Assembly: GCA_028751875.1 (NCBI GenBank)
Contig: CM054158.1
Span: 5,785,050-5,849,049 of the forward strand
DNA: 64,000 bases
DNA from: Rapana venosa
Lineage: Eukaryota; Mollusca; Gastropoda; Neogastropoda; Muricidae
Reading direction: 5' to 3'
A program made the position numbers and the translations under genes. The first letter of the stretch is position 1. Each line of letters opens with the position of its first letter. The notes under the pieces were generated by a model. The model was not told where the DNA came from. It ran no database searches and was given only the letters and a program-made list of their open reading frames with translations. Of this stretch, positions 1-9,890 are shown in pieces.

Positions 1-345
1 CGGGGGCCTATCAGTATAAACAGCATCCCCACATTCTGGAAATTATGTGCTAGAAATTTTCTTTTTTCTATCACTCTGTATGTTTCTGCCTTGTTCCTTT
101 TCTTCCTGTCACCTCCTTCTTGTCTATTTTCTGCCTTCTTGGTCCATTCTCCTGCCTTTTTTCCAGAAAGACTTCAAAGATAACCATTCTCTCTTATGTC
201 GAAGTTTGATGCGTGGCCTGACTTGTCAGGCGCTTATTGGGAGCATGATGCATTGTCGCTCATATAACAGAAGTATAGTTATAGTTATATGTTGTCGCTC
301 AGACAACAGAAGCGCTGTCTGAGCATTGAACGAGGAAGGGAGGAA
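1..345 (+). repeat. Dispersed repeat 'R', 5' part cut by window edge
   Basis: About 345 bp that recurs at 52650-53290 (+), 53392-53700 (inverted), 48725-48835 (partial) and 57963-58060 (partial). Shared landmarks are a C/T-rich middle, a GACTTGTCAGGCGCTTA motif near 220, and a 'gctcatatgacaga'-like stretch near the end. It lies in the kinesin intron before the first visible exon. No coding potential and no tRNA-like promoter was seen, so its class is unknown. Confidence 0.75.
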
Positions 346-398
346 GGATACAAGTACTCAAGATTGTCTGCAGACCTTGTCTGTTGTCTGTGTTGCAG

Positions 399-572
399 AG
401 CGCACTGGATGGCTACAACGTGTGCATCTTTGCCTATGGACAAACTGGCTCTGGCAAAACCTACACCATGGAAGGGGGCCCGGAGAGGGACGATGAGACG
501 AAGGGAATGATTCCCCGAGCAGTCAGCCAGATTTTCACCACTGCCCAGGAGCTGCAGGAGAAGGGCTGGCAG
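399..572 (+). CDS. KIFC1: KIFC1 exon with P-loop
   Basis: 58 codons in phase 0 between acceptor TTGCAG and donor GTAGGA. It begins [17 protein letters not shown] and carries the nucleotide-binding loop GQTGSGKT followed by YTMEGG. It ends in [10 protein letters not shown]. Confidence 0.95.
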
Positions 573-3340
573 GTAGGATGGCTGGCTGGCTGGTCTTTAG
601 GTTTTGTTGTTCTCAGGACAGGGCAAGGTTTTCATGAAGTATTTCTCTCTAACCATATTTTTTTCCTTAAAGCATGTGGTATTCTGTAGATTTCCTCGTG
701 ATATTTTTGTTCACCATCAAATCTGAGTGCTGCATGTCACTGATTGGAGTTTGTGTGTCTCCTTCATGATTACTGATTATCTCTGGAAACCAAGAACTAA
801 GCTTCATTTGGATCTGATGAGATTTCAACAATTCAAAAGAAAAAGAAAAGTAAATGACAGTAGTAATGTGAATTTTTCAGCATGTTTCAATACTTTTGTT
901 ATTTCTTTATATTTTTTTTGGTTTTGTTTTGTTTTCAATGGTCTGCAAAAGTTGTGTGAAATGCAAGACATTTGTGCACAGTACAAGTTCACCACCTCTT
1001 TCGTGGAGATCTACAACGAAACCCTGGGAGACCTGCTGGCCACCCACAAGGACAAGGCCGTGAAGCTGGACATCCGTCTGACGGGGCGAGACAACCAGGT
1101 CATGGTCACCAACCTCACCACCGTGGAGGTCTCCAGCGAGCATGAGGTCAGTGGTGGATTGGTTCACTACGCACAGCTGTCAAGTTCCCCCCACTTCCAG
1201 CTGCTCTCCATCCCATCCCATCCCAGCCCAGATAGCAGGAACTGACCACACTTGGACTTGGTGAAAAGAAGGGGCATGCTGAATTTAGCACTCTTTGACT
1301 GAGGGATGTTGGATTTGCGCGCTGTGTACGCATCCCTCAGGACTTTCCCACTCTGACCCTCTTGGTTCTAAGCACTGACGATCAGAATTTTAATTCCCCA
1401 TATCTATCTATAGCCAGGGAGTGGGTAGGTTTTTTGGGACTGATACACCTCTTATGTCAGTTATAGCTAGTAAGTTAACACAGAAAGAAGTTTCTGGGTT
1501 TTTTTGGTGAAATAATATTTTTTAAAAAGAGTGAAGAAAAAAATCGTTTGAAAAGGAATATATAAAAAAAAATTGAGATATGGTCAGTCAGATATATATA
1601 TATATAAAATTAAAGTAAAAGTGGAGGTGCTGATAGGGATTATGTCAGATTACCAGAATGGAGAAAGAGTTCCTATACTGATGAAAAGAGCTTTACATCC
1701 TGTCATGCACAACCTGTGTAGAGCCTCTACACTATTCGGTCTGCAAGTGGTTTCCAGTATACGGTAAATTGAACCAGAGCAGGCATGCTGGTCATCACCA
1801 AAGTGATTCAGAAGTCGTCTTTTTACACCGACCCAACAGCAGCTTGCTGTTGATAGCCAGCTCCTGTGGACTACTGCTTTTTACTTAGGTTATGGCTGAC
1901 TCCACTCCCCTTAGAAGTCTTTTGGATAAGACTATAAACCAAGGTCCTGTGAGAGAACACATGCAGAACATCTTGCGCACATGTTAAAACCCGTTTTGCT
2001 TTTCGGAAGAGTAGGACATTAGGAACGGATGACACCGAATTTTTTAAACTGCATGCACACGGGGACTGGATGGAAAAAAGCACATGAGTGCTTATTCCAT
2101 TATCCTGGAAATAAAAATTTAAAAAATAAAATAAAATAAAGAAAACCCTCTGAATCACATTATAGTCTATAGATGAGCAGATATGCTCAGCAATCACAAA
2201 TGCATACTTGGGTATAGATATATGGACACATGTGCGTGCACACGTGCACGGAAACCTGGTTCATGCATGCACACCACAAGTAGCCTGGTTTATCTGATAC
2301 ACACACACACACACACGCACGAGTAAAAAAAAAAGGAAAATCGATAAGGAAATACATTGAAAATACAAATTACCACATATACATATACACGCACACACAT
2401 ACTCATGCACACCTGCGCCCACATGTGTGTGCGTGTGCAACGAGCGGTTGTCACGCAGTCACTCCGTCTTCATGCTGCATCTGTCCGGACACAACGCCAC
2501 CACCACACACGCACACACATGTGGGCGCAGGTGTGCATGAGTATGTGTGTGCGTGTATATATGTGGTAATTTGTATTTTCAATGTATTTCCTTATCGATT
2601 TTCCTTTTTTTTTTAACTGGTTTAATTTAATGGTAAATGATGCAATAATGTAGTGTCTTAGTATAATCATTACGAAATTTGTTCTTAGGTAGATGGCTTG
2701 ATGAAAAAAAGCAAATGCATTGCTTATTCAATGTACCATCTGGAAATAAAATTTTGACTTGACTTGACTTGACACATCACAATGTTATCTCATCACCCAG
2801 ATTGCCAGGCTGCTGAAACGGGCCAGCGAGAACCGGGCCGTGGCGTCGACCAAGTGCAACGAGCGGTCGTCCCGCAGTCACTCCGTCTTCATGCTGCATC
2901 TGTCCGGACACAACGCCACCACCAGCGAAACCTGTCAGGGTCAGTCACCGTCCCTCTCTTTTTCTCTGTGTGTCTCTCTCTTGTGAAGAATTGTTAAAAA
3001 ATGTATCTAAACTTTTTTTTTTTGGGGGGGGGGGGACTTTCTGTGTTTGACTGGTTTCATTTTTGTGTGTGCGTTTTTGGTGTTGTTGTATTGCAGATAA
3101 AATGAGATTCTTTGGAAACATCTGTATGAAAGAAAATCGTTTGCCATTTAAAAAATACTGGTGGACATTATTAGGGGTGAAAGGGGAAAGAAAAGGAATA
3201 TGAACGAAACAAGACAAATTATTTTTTAAAAAGTGTCACTGTTGATTCGACAAATAATTAAGAGATAACAAAAATAGTGACAGAATTTTTGTTGTTGATA
3301 GGGCATTTCACTTACATGAACGTGCATACGCGCAAGCACG

Positions 3341-3380
<40 letters not shown>

Positions 3381-6300
3381 GAGCTTAGGATGTGTGTTTA
3401 AACTTGGAGCTTGGGGTGTGTGTTTAAACTGGAAGCTTGGGGTGTGTGTTTAAACTTGGGGTGGTGTTCTGCAGGCACACTGAACCTGGTGGACCTGGCG
3501 GGCAGCGAGAGGCTGAAGGACTCCGGGTCTGAAGGCCAGAGGCTGAAGGAGACCCAGGCCATCAACAAGAGCCTCAGTCACCTGGGCAACGTCATCATGG
3601 CTCTGGGAAACAAGGTTCGAGTCTTTCTCTAGTGTGGACAGCATGGGGGGGGGGGGGGGGCTGGTTCGCTAAGTAGGTAGCCATCTTTGGTACTGGAGGC
3701 CAGACCTTCAATCTGACTCATCCCAGCCTGGAAGAAAGTGTGTCTGTCTCACCAGAGCACATGTCTGTACAGACTACCTGTTCTCTTTAACTTCTTTGAT
3801 AAGGATTTTAAATTGAGTTCACCTCAAGGAGTTCATGCCATGCATAAACCGTTTTGCAAGCTCTTTGAGTCCCATTTCGGTTCTTGCAGAAGACCAGACC
3901 AGTTTGTGCCTTTAGGCTGGTCTGGTCGGTGTAAAGTGAAAACACTTGCACACAGTTGTGTTAACCCTAGTAGCGCTGAATATGCAGCAACAAGCCTCAC
4001 TTCTATTGGCTGAATTAACATTGGCTAGCATTGTTTTGGAGCAGGGTGGGCTCAAACAACCCTTGATATTGATATATAAAACTGAATTAAATGTGTTAAG
4101 CTATATATCACTGGAAAGAACAGATAATATGCTTTTAAATGAGTGTAATTTTATAATAGTGTGTAGTGATTATGATTATGTAAAAAAAATCCCAAAAAAA
4201 AAATCGTGTGCGCACTACTGATCACTGTTCCATCGTCAGGGCCCCGGATTGATTTTAACACGATAAGCAAAGTTCTTGCGGTGCATAAATGTCATGATTA
4301 GGTAAACACTATTTCTTGACATTATTTTTTAAAAAATAAGGAGTTTGTATCGCTTTATCGGTCACCAAATACTCGGAAAAGTTCAGCGAAAGGATCAACG
4401 CTATCGTGACCAATCGTGACCGTCATGGTGGCTTTCTATGACGAAAATACAAAGATCGCTTGATTTCATGTGATGCAAAGTATTCAGCAGCATAGCGATT
4501 TGACTCAACAACAGTTATTTCGAAGCCTCGTTGCGTCAAAATAAAGTAAGACAATCTGTGACGTCGAAATCGCCGAGTAGCGAAGAAGTCCATCCAGCAA
4601 AACTAGCACTGCTCGATTCAGTCCGATCGCAATCGATTTTTACCAAGTTTTTCAAAAATATTCCACAATCCTTACCTCATCGTCTCTCTCATTGTTTATT
4701 TCAACCAAATCCAGCCTCTAAAACTCCTCCTCGCTGTCAATATTGTAAAAAAGCTCGAAAAACGCTTGAAGAAATTCTAGTGCAAACACTGGCCGCCATT
4801 TTTGTTGAAGACGATCTCGGCTGGTCCGAAAAAAAAAAAAATACACTCTTAACCAATCAGATTCTTCGTTGCTTGTGTGTGTCAAACGACCTTCACCCCT
4901 TTCTGCGGGCCTACAACGGCCTTAACATTCATTGGCTGACCTTTGAAAGCGAAAGTAAGCTTTCAACTATGATCACCTACGTCATCCCGGAATATTCCGG
5001 GATCCGCCACACAGCTTAGACCCGCCTTTACCGGAATATTCCGGGAACCGCGTTACTAGGGTTAAAACAGTCCTGAAGCTACCTCATTGGTGGGGATTGA
5101 AACAGTTGTGCATTCATTAGGTAGAATGTAGTAGAAATCCCTCAGTTGACTTTTTGTGGAAGACAGTCCAGTTCATTTTCATCCTGTCCTGTTTGCAGGA
5201 GAGTCACATTCCCTATCGAGACAGCAAGCTGACCTACTTGCTGCAGAACTCCCTGGGCGGCAACAGCAAAACCCTGATGTTTGTCAACGTCTCGCCCAAA
5301 GAGGAGAACTTCTCCGAGACCCTCAACTCCCTCAGATTTGCTACAAAGGTGAGAGATGTGTGTGCATGTGTATGTTTGCATCCTTGGTTTTAGTATTCCA
5401 GTGGCAGCCTCAACTCTTCTGATGGAAGATTTTGAAAAGCATTGCCCATGGCCAGGAACCTTCAGTCGTAGGTTTGATGGTGCAAGGTACAAAATGGTTT
5501 CTGTGTCAGTTTTGAATCTTTTTGACTTAGCAGTTACTTCCTTTGTTAGAACACATCCTGCAGATGCATCGTGTGCGTTTCTGATCGAGGTTTGAAGTGG
5601 TTTTGGCGAGAAAAGTGTCTAATAAAAAATAATAACTTTTAAAAAAAGGTTTGAGTGACACCAAGATTCTATGTATGCCCAGGCCAGCACATTGATTTAT
5701 CTGTAACACCACCTGTTAGAACAATCTTAAGGAAAGAGTTCTTTTCATTCTTTGTTTAAGAAGAGAAACTTGTGTTCAAATTTTGATACATGTTTTAGCA
5801 TTGCTATATATTTCTTAGTACTTTTTACGTGCCAGTGTGCTAGCCAAGTAATTATAAAATAAGCATCACTGACTTGAAGGTCTGAGTAGGAGCAGTCCTA
5901 TGGCCTGTTTTTCCTTTTTCCTTGTAACGTGTGGAGTTTTGGGCAAAGAAATTCATATCAGTGGTTTGCCTTGTGATCCCAGCCCTCTCCTGTTAGCGTT
6001 ACCCAGGTGGCACCACATGGAGGTGGCAGTAGGACTTGGAGTCCACAATGCCTAAACAGTGTCAGCCCCCAATTTACCACCCTGCAAACAGAAACACACA
6101 GGCAAATCTGATGATGACAGTTCTCTAGAGTAAGGTTGAGGGCAGAAGGAAAAGAGGCAGACCACCAACATCCTACATTGCCAACATCACTGAGATCAGT
6201 GGTCTGGGAGGGTTACAGGAGATTGCAGAACTTAGCACAGAGAGAGACAGATGACAGACCCTGGTGGCATTGCTTGGAACTTCTACTGACGACAGTGGTG

Positions 6301-6462
6301 ATGGAGATGGTCGAGTTGAGTTTTGACACTTATGGTGTGTTCCTTGAGTTAGGTTATACATTTCATGTTTAGTGCCTTAAATCATGTTCATCTACTGACA
6401 GACTGAGTGTGTTCCAGGTAAACCAGTGCAACATTGGCACAGCCCAGAAGCGAATCAAGTGA
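399..6462 (+). CDS. KIFC1: Kinesin-14 (KIFC1/HSET/Ncd-like), C-terminal motor domain, 3' six exons
   Basis: Minus-end-directed spindle kinesin, partial. Exons 399-572, 982-1146, 2801-2939, 3475-3614, 5199-5348 and 6418-6462 join in frame through AG/GT sites to give about 270 residues and a TGA stop. Visible motor motifs in order: the P-loop GQTGSGKT, the VEIYNE strand, switch [10 protein letters not shown], switch [10 protein letters not shown], the ETQAINKSL helix, [16 protein letters not shown], and the ending [13 protein letters not shown]. The protein stops a few residues after the motor core. That is characteristic of C-terminal motor kinesin-14A and rules out N-terminal kinesins, which have a long tail after the motor. 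The family crosslinks and focuses spindle microtubules in the nucleus and on the spindle. The stalk, neck and tail exons are upstream of base 1. Introns carry a SINE, a foldback with an exon copy, and a piggyBac-like element. Confidence 0.95.
982..1146 (+). CDS. KIFC1: KIFC1 exon, FVEIYNE segment
   Basis: 55 codons, acceptor CACAG and donor GTCAGT. It begins [19 protein letters not shown], the conserved beta-strand and kinesin loop, and then has the variable [11 protein letters not shown] region. An open frame extends upstream through the intron, but the family alignment places the exon start at 982. Confidence 0.93.
1890..2140 (+). mobile_element. SINE-A copy (body and A/T-rich tail)
   Basis: Contains the shared body (GACTATAAACC..., ACATCTTGCGCACATGTTAA, TTTTCGGAAGAGTAGG, GGGGACTGGATG, AGTGCTTATTCCATTATCC) and ends in an AAATAAA-rich tail. 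Other copies are at 11838, 27449, 55523 and 57044 (+) and 48268, 48462, 49141 and 51605 (-). The tRNA-like head is not recognisable here. It lies in a KIFC1 intron. Confidence 0.85.
2325..2614. repeat. Large inverted repeat (foldback) around a kinesin exon fragment
   Basis: Left arm 2325-2437 (113 nt) and right arm 2506-2614 (109 nt) are reverse complements, identical apart from one 4-nt indel in a TATACA stretch. The outer ends are A10/T10 tracts. The loop is the kinesin exon copy at 2435-2505. The intron transcript could form a duplex of about 109 bp. No flanking target-site duplication was identified. Confidence 0.93.
2435..2505 (+). pseudogene. Partial copy of the KIFC1 switch I exon
   Basis: 71 bp matching exon bases 2854-2924, with mismatches only at 2449 and 2453, in sense orientation. 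It lacks both splice sites and starts and ends inside the exon. GTG at the left junction is shared with the inverted arm. It carries the [15 protein letters not shown] segment with two changed bases and is not expected to be spliced in. Confidence 0.93.
2683..2775 (+). mobile_element. SINE-like 3' tail with (TTGAC)n end
   Basis: The segment 'gatgaaaaaaagcaaatgc', then 'attgcttattcaatgtacc' and 'tggaaataaa', resembles the SINE-A 3' end but is diverged. It ends in a short TTGAC pentamer run. It is probably an old or related SINE tail about 25 bp before the kinesin switch I exon. Confidence 0.5.
2801..2939 (+). CDS. KIFC1: KIFC1 exon with switch I
   Basis: 46 codons plus one base (the next intron is phase 1), acceptor CACCCAG and donor GTCAGT. 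It encodes [17 protein letters not shown] then [11 protein letters not shown], the switch I ATPase motif. Bases 2854-2924 are duplicated inside the upstream intron at 2435-2505. Confidence 0.95.
3345..3462. repeat. (CA)n then 26-bp tandem repeat before a kinesin exon
   Basis: A (CA)n tract to about 3377, followed by three to four copies of a 26-bp unit (ACTTGGAGCTTGGGGTGTGT plus GTTTAA). The array ends about 12 bp before exon 3475. Confidence 0.8.
3475..3614 (+). CDS. KIFC1: KIFC1 exon with switch II
   Basis: Starts with two bases that complete the split Gly codon, then [13 protein letters not shown] (switch II) and [19 protein letters not shown]. Acceptor TTCTGCAG, donor GTTCGA. A 26-bp tandem repeat ends about 12 bp upstream of the exon. 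Confidence 0.95.
3965..5061 (+). mobile_element. piggyBac-like DNA transposon, degenerate, with TTAA duplication
   Basis: A 1097-bp segment flanked by TTAA at 3961-3964 and 5062-5065. Its ends are CCCTAGTAGCGC on the left and, read inward from the right, CCCTAGTAACGC, one mismatch in 12. TTAA targets and CCY-type ends are hallmarks of the piggyBac superfamily. Two copies of CCGGAATATTCCGGGA lie near the right end (about 4987 and 5031) as subterminal palindromes. It sits in a KIFC1 intron. No intact transposase is present. Confidence 0.75.
4531..5019 (+). pseudogene. 162-codon ORF inside the piggyBac-like element, possible transposase C-terminal remnant
   Basis: Open from ATG to TAG and ending about 40 bp from the right terminus. 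It has a short Cys motif ([10 protein letters not shown]) after a Pro/Lys-rich stretch. This is weakly like the Cys-rich tail of piggyBac transposases, and the alternative frame just downstream also contains Cys and His. No DDD catalytic core is visible. It is most likely a decayed fragment; host-gene status is unlikely because it lies inside the transposon. Confidence 0.35.
5199..5348 (+). CDS. KIFC1: KIFC1 exon, microtubule-binding helix segment
   Basis: 50 codons between TTTGCAG and GTGAGA. It encodes [19 protein letters not shown], then [16 protein letters not shown] and SLRFATK, the conserved end of the motor core. Confidence 0.95.
6418..6462 (+). CDS. KIFC1: KIFC1 terminal coding exon
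   Basis: Only 14 codons plus stop: [14 protein letters not shown] then TGA, after acceptor TTCCAG. It matches the short C-terminal end of animal KIFC1 (VNQCxIGTAQ). It is too short to be seen as an open frame and was found by family alignment. The phase agrees with the previous exon, which ends on a whole codon. Confidence 0.93.
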   Translation, partial: VNQCNIGTAQKRIK

Positions 6463-8699
6463 AAGGCAGCAAGTGTGTTGGATGTATCAAGTCCTCGCCA
6501 GAAAGCAACAGTGACAGAAGCATTGACCATCCTGTCACTGGGACAGAGAGAAAAGACAGTGCCTCTGACTGCAGACCACCAGCATAAGCAGTTGGGTGTT
6601 GTGTAGGGAGGAGAGTGGATGATGTTGTTGGCTTGGCTTGTGGATCTGCAAACCAGGCAATATAAAGGACCAGTTTGCATTTTTGAACACGTGTTGGTGC
6701 AGCAATATGTAAGGAAGAGTGGTTTAGTATCACTGGTTGCAGGGTGTTGTGCTTTTAATCAGCTGTGTATATCCTGCAGAACCTCACTGTTGATGTTGTC
6801 CTAGCTGTAAAATAACTATGGTTGTAGTCCCTAGGAGAAGGATACTGATGTGAGTGATGTCCTGACCTTGCTGTGCTCAGATTCAGATCAAAAAGAGAAA
6901 ACAAGAATTCTGCCTTCCTTACCTCTTTGTCTTTCACATTTTCTTTTTCTTTCTTTTCAATCTACCTTCTCTTTGTTGCTACTGACTTTCCTGCCCTGGA
7001 CCTCTCTGTTTTCATTTCCCATCTCTTCTTGTCTTACTCTGCTGTACAGCTTGAAAATACATCTTGGAAACAAAATACTCTGCTCTAAGTGATGGCTCAG
7101 ACTGATTTCAAATACGTCTTGATACTATGAGTGATTCAGAAAACATTACCTTGATATGTGACAAGACTGCTGGCTACCACAAATGCTAGGTGTGAAAGAA
7201 GACAGGAAACCTTAGTCATTTTCTCCATTGATTCTTCATACCTTCCTTTTAATGCTTTCACTCTTATGTTTCACAATGCAAATCATCTCCAGGCTAAGCC
7301 AGTGGTGTCAACAAGACTGCTATGGTACTGAAGGCAGCACTTCCCAAAGAATGCATCATCTACTGTTAGAGCATGAAGAGGCCACCTGCTAAAGAAGCCA
7401 CTAGTCTGCTGCTGCTATTGAGCTATTTTGGTGGTATATTATTGTTTTGGTGGTATGATATTGTTTTGATAAAGTAAATGCTAGAAACTTCTTTATGAGC
7501 CCTTTCTGATTAAAACATTGGCTTACTCAGTGCTTGATTGACTGAGTTTGTGCGATGCATCTCTGCGTTACTGCAATGGCAGCATCATGTATATTCCTGA
7601 CTATGGTATTGTCTTTTTTGTTTTATCATTATACAACCATGACTGGGGTAATATCAGTGCTTTTGCACATGGAAATGCACACAAAAACAAATTGTGCTTG
7701 TGTATTTAAGTTGGACTATATTTCTCAGTAGTAGCCTGCAGTCACTTTTTGATAGAGCTCTACTTTATCAAACTTTAGTCTTTGGTTTTCTTAAGCCAGT
7801 TTGAGGGAGGGAAGGAAGAAAAGGTTTTAGTTGGTATGTGTTTAGATTGTTTTTTTGTTTCTTTGATTCTTTTATGGATCTTTCAGTTTGAAATTGTAGA
7901 AATGAAACAGTGCTATAAAAATGATATCTGTCTGCTTTTAAATGATTGGCATACTACAAAAGCTTCAATAAGAAATCTGTAATACTTGTATGCTGCTAGT
8001 TGAACTTGCTGGACAAGTTTGGAAAAAACAATGCTCAGTTACACGTGCGTTGTTCTTCCCACTATCCTGCAACCTCTCCACAGTTCTCCTTTGCATTTTC
8101 TTTTTCCTTGGGAGTAACGTGCATGCATGCTTATACATGTGTGGCTGTGCACACTTATGTGTGTGCATGCACACGATTTCTTCTTGGCTGTGAGCGGTGC
8201 TGGGGAGCTTGGAAATCTTTCTGTTTTACAAAATGACAAGTACTGTACATAAACATATCCATAAGTAATCAGCAGAAAAATAGGTTTGTGCAGGGTCTGG
8301 TTTTGTTGTTGTTTTTGCTGTTTTCATTTGTTGTAACTTCATTTCAGTGGGGTTTTAAAAAAATTTATTCACTTTTTTTAATATACAAAGTACCTGAAAG
8401 ATATTTCGAAGGAGACTTTTTTTTCTGTTGCATAAACTTAAGAGTCGGGGAAGTTGTGCCTTTGAACTCTGATGGCTAACAAACAAAAAATCCCAGTTTT
8501 TATAAGAATGGAGGAAAAATGTGAGAGTGACAGTTGCGCCATCATATTGTATCTGTGGTCATGTACACGTACTAGAATGGCAGCAGTTTTTATGTCCATC
8601 TGTGTTATTGTTTCAAATATTGCCACAGTTTTCTTCCCCTTTTTCCTCTGTCTCTCCTCTGTGTGTGTGTGTGTGTACTTATGTGGCCTGTCTCTGTGT
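6463..8699. other. Downstream of KIFC1: no further exon seen
   Basis: Presumably the KIFC1 3' UTR followed by intergenic DNA. The sequence is unique-looking, AT-rich, and has no frame with family similarity. I could not place a polyadenylation site with confidence. Confidence 0.5.
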
Positions 8700-9193
8700 G
8701 ACATCTGTCCGTCTCTGTTACTCCTTGTCTGTCTTGTGGCATCTGCTCTCTCTGTTGTCTGTCTTGTGGCATCTGCTCTCTCTGTTGTCTGTCTTGTGGC
8801 ATCTGCTCTCTCTGTTGTCTGTCGGTGGTGTCTGCTCTCTCTCTGTTGTCTGTCTGTGACATCTACACTCTGTTGTCTGTGACATCTGCTCTCTCTCTCT
8901 CTCTGTGTTGTCTGTCTGTCTGTGACACCTCTTGGTTGTCTGTCTGTGACACCTCTTGGTTGTCTGTCTGTGACATCTGCTCTCTCGGTTGTCTGCGAAT
9001 CTTCTCTCTCTGTTGTCTGTGGCGTCTGCGCTCTCTGTTGTCTGTCTGTGACATCTGCACTCTCTGTGTGTTGTCTGTGACTTCTGCTTTCTCTCTGTTG
9101 TCTGTCTGCAACATCCCCCCTCTCCCTGTGTTGTCTGTGACATCTGCTCTCTCTGTGTTGTCTGTGACATCTCTCTGTTGTCTGTGACATCTG

Positions 9194-9224
<31 letters not shown>

Positions 9225-9890
9225 ACATCTGCTCTCTTTCTCTGTGGCATCTGCTCTCTCTCTCTCTCTGTTGTCTCATCTTCTCCTCTCTCTCCCTATT
9301 GTCTGTGACATCTGCTCTCTCTCTGTGTTGTCTGTGACATCTCTCTGTGTTGTCTGACATCCTTGCTCTCTCTCTCTGTGTTGTCTGTGACATCTGCTCT
9401 CTCTCTCTCTCTCTCTGTTGTCTGTGACATCTGCTCTCTCTCTGTTGTCTGTGACATCTGCTCTCTCTCTCTCTCTCTCTCTCTCTGTTGTCTGTGAAAT
9501 CTGCTCTCTCTCTCTCTCCCCCTCTCTCTCTTGTTGTCTGTGAAATCTGTGCGCGCTCTCTCTATCTGTTGTCTGTGACATCTGCGCTCTCTCTATCTGT
9601 TGTCTGTGACATCTGCGCTCTCTGTTGTCTGTGACATCTGCGCTCTCGCTCTGTGACATCTTCTCTCTCTCTCTGTGGTCTGTGACATCTGCTCTCTCTG
9701 ACATCTGCTCTCTGTCGGCTGACACATGCTCTCTCTGTGTGACATCTGCTCTCTGTTGTCTGTGACATCTGCTCTCTCTTTCTGACATCTGCTCTCTGTT
9801 GTCTGTGACATCTGCTCTCTCTCTCTCTCTTGTCTGTGACATCTGCTCTCTCTCTCTCTCTCTGTTGTCTGTGACATCTGCTCTTCCTTT
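8700..9890. repeat. 1.2-kb pyrimidine-rich satellite, units ending TGTTGTCTGTGACATCTG
   Basis: Dozens of copies of TGTTGTCTGTGACATCTG joined by variable (CT)n spacers, giving units of roughly 25-50 bp. The first three units contain 'tcttgtggcatctg' instead. The opposite strand is open in several frames with repetitive Arg/Gln/Ser/Glu peptides, which is an artefact of the repeat. Confidence 0.92.

Noticed and set aside
727..1245. 172-codon ORF as a separate gene
   Set aside because: It is kinesin exon 982-1146 plus readthrough of the flanking introns.
4531..5019. 162-codon ORF as a host gene
   Set aside because: It lies wholly inside the TTAA-flanked element in a kinesin intron and has no convincing domain.
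6136..7092. Short ORFs downstream of the KIFC1 core exons as extra genes
   Set aside because: No family similarity; the only supported coding bases here are the terminal kinesin exon 6418-6462.
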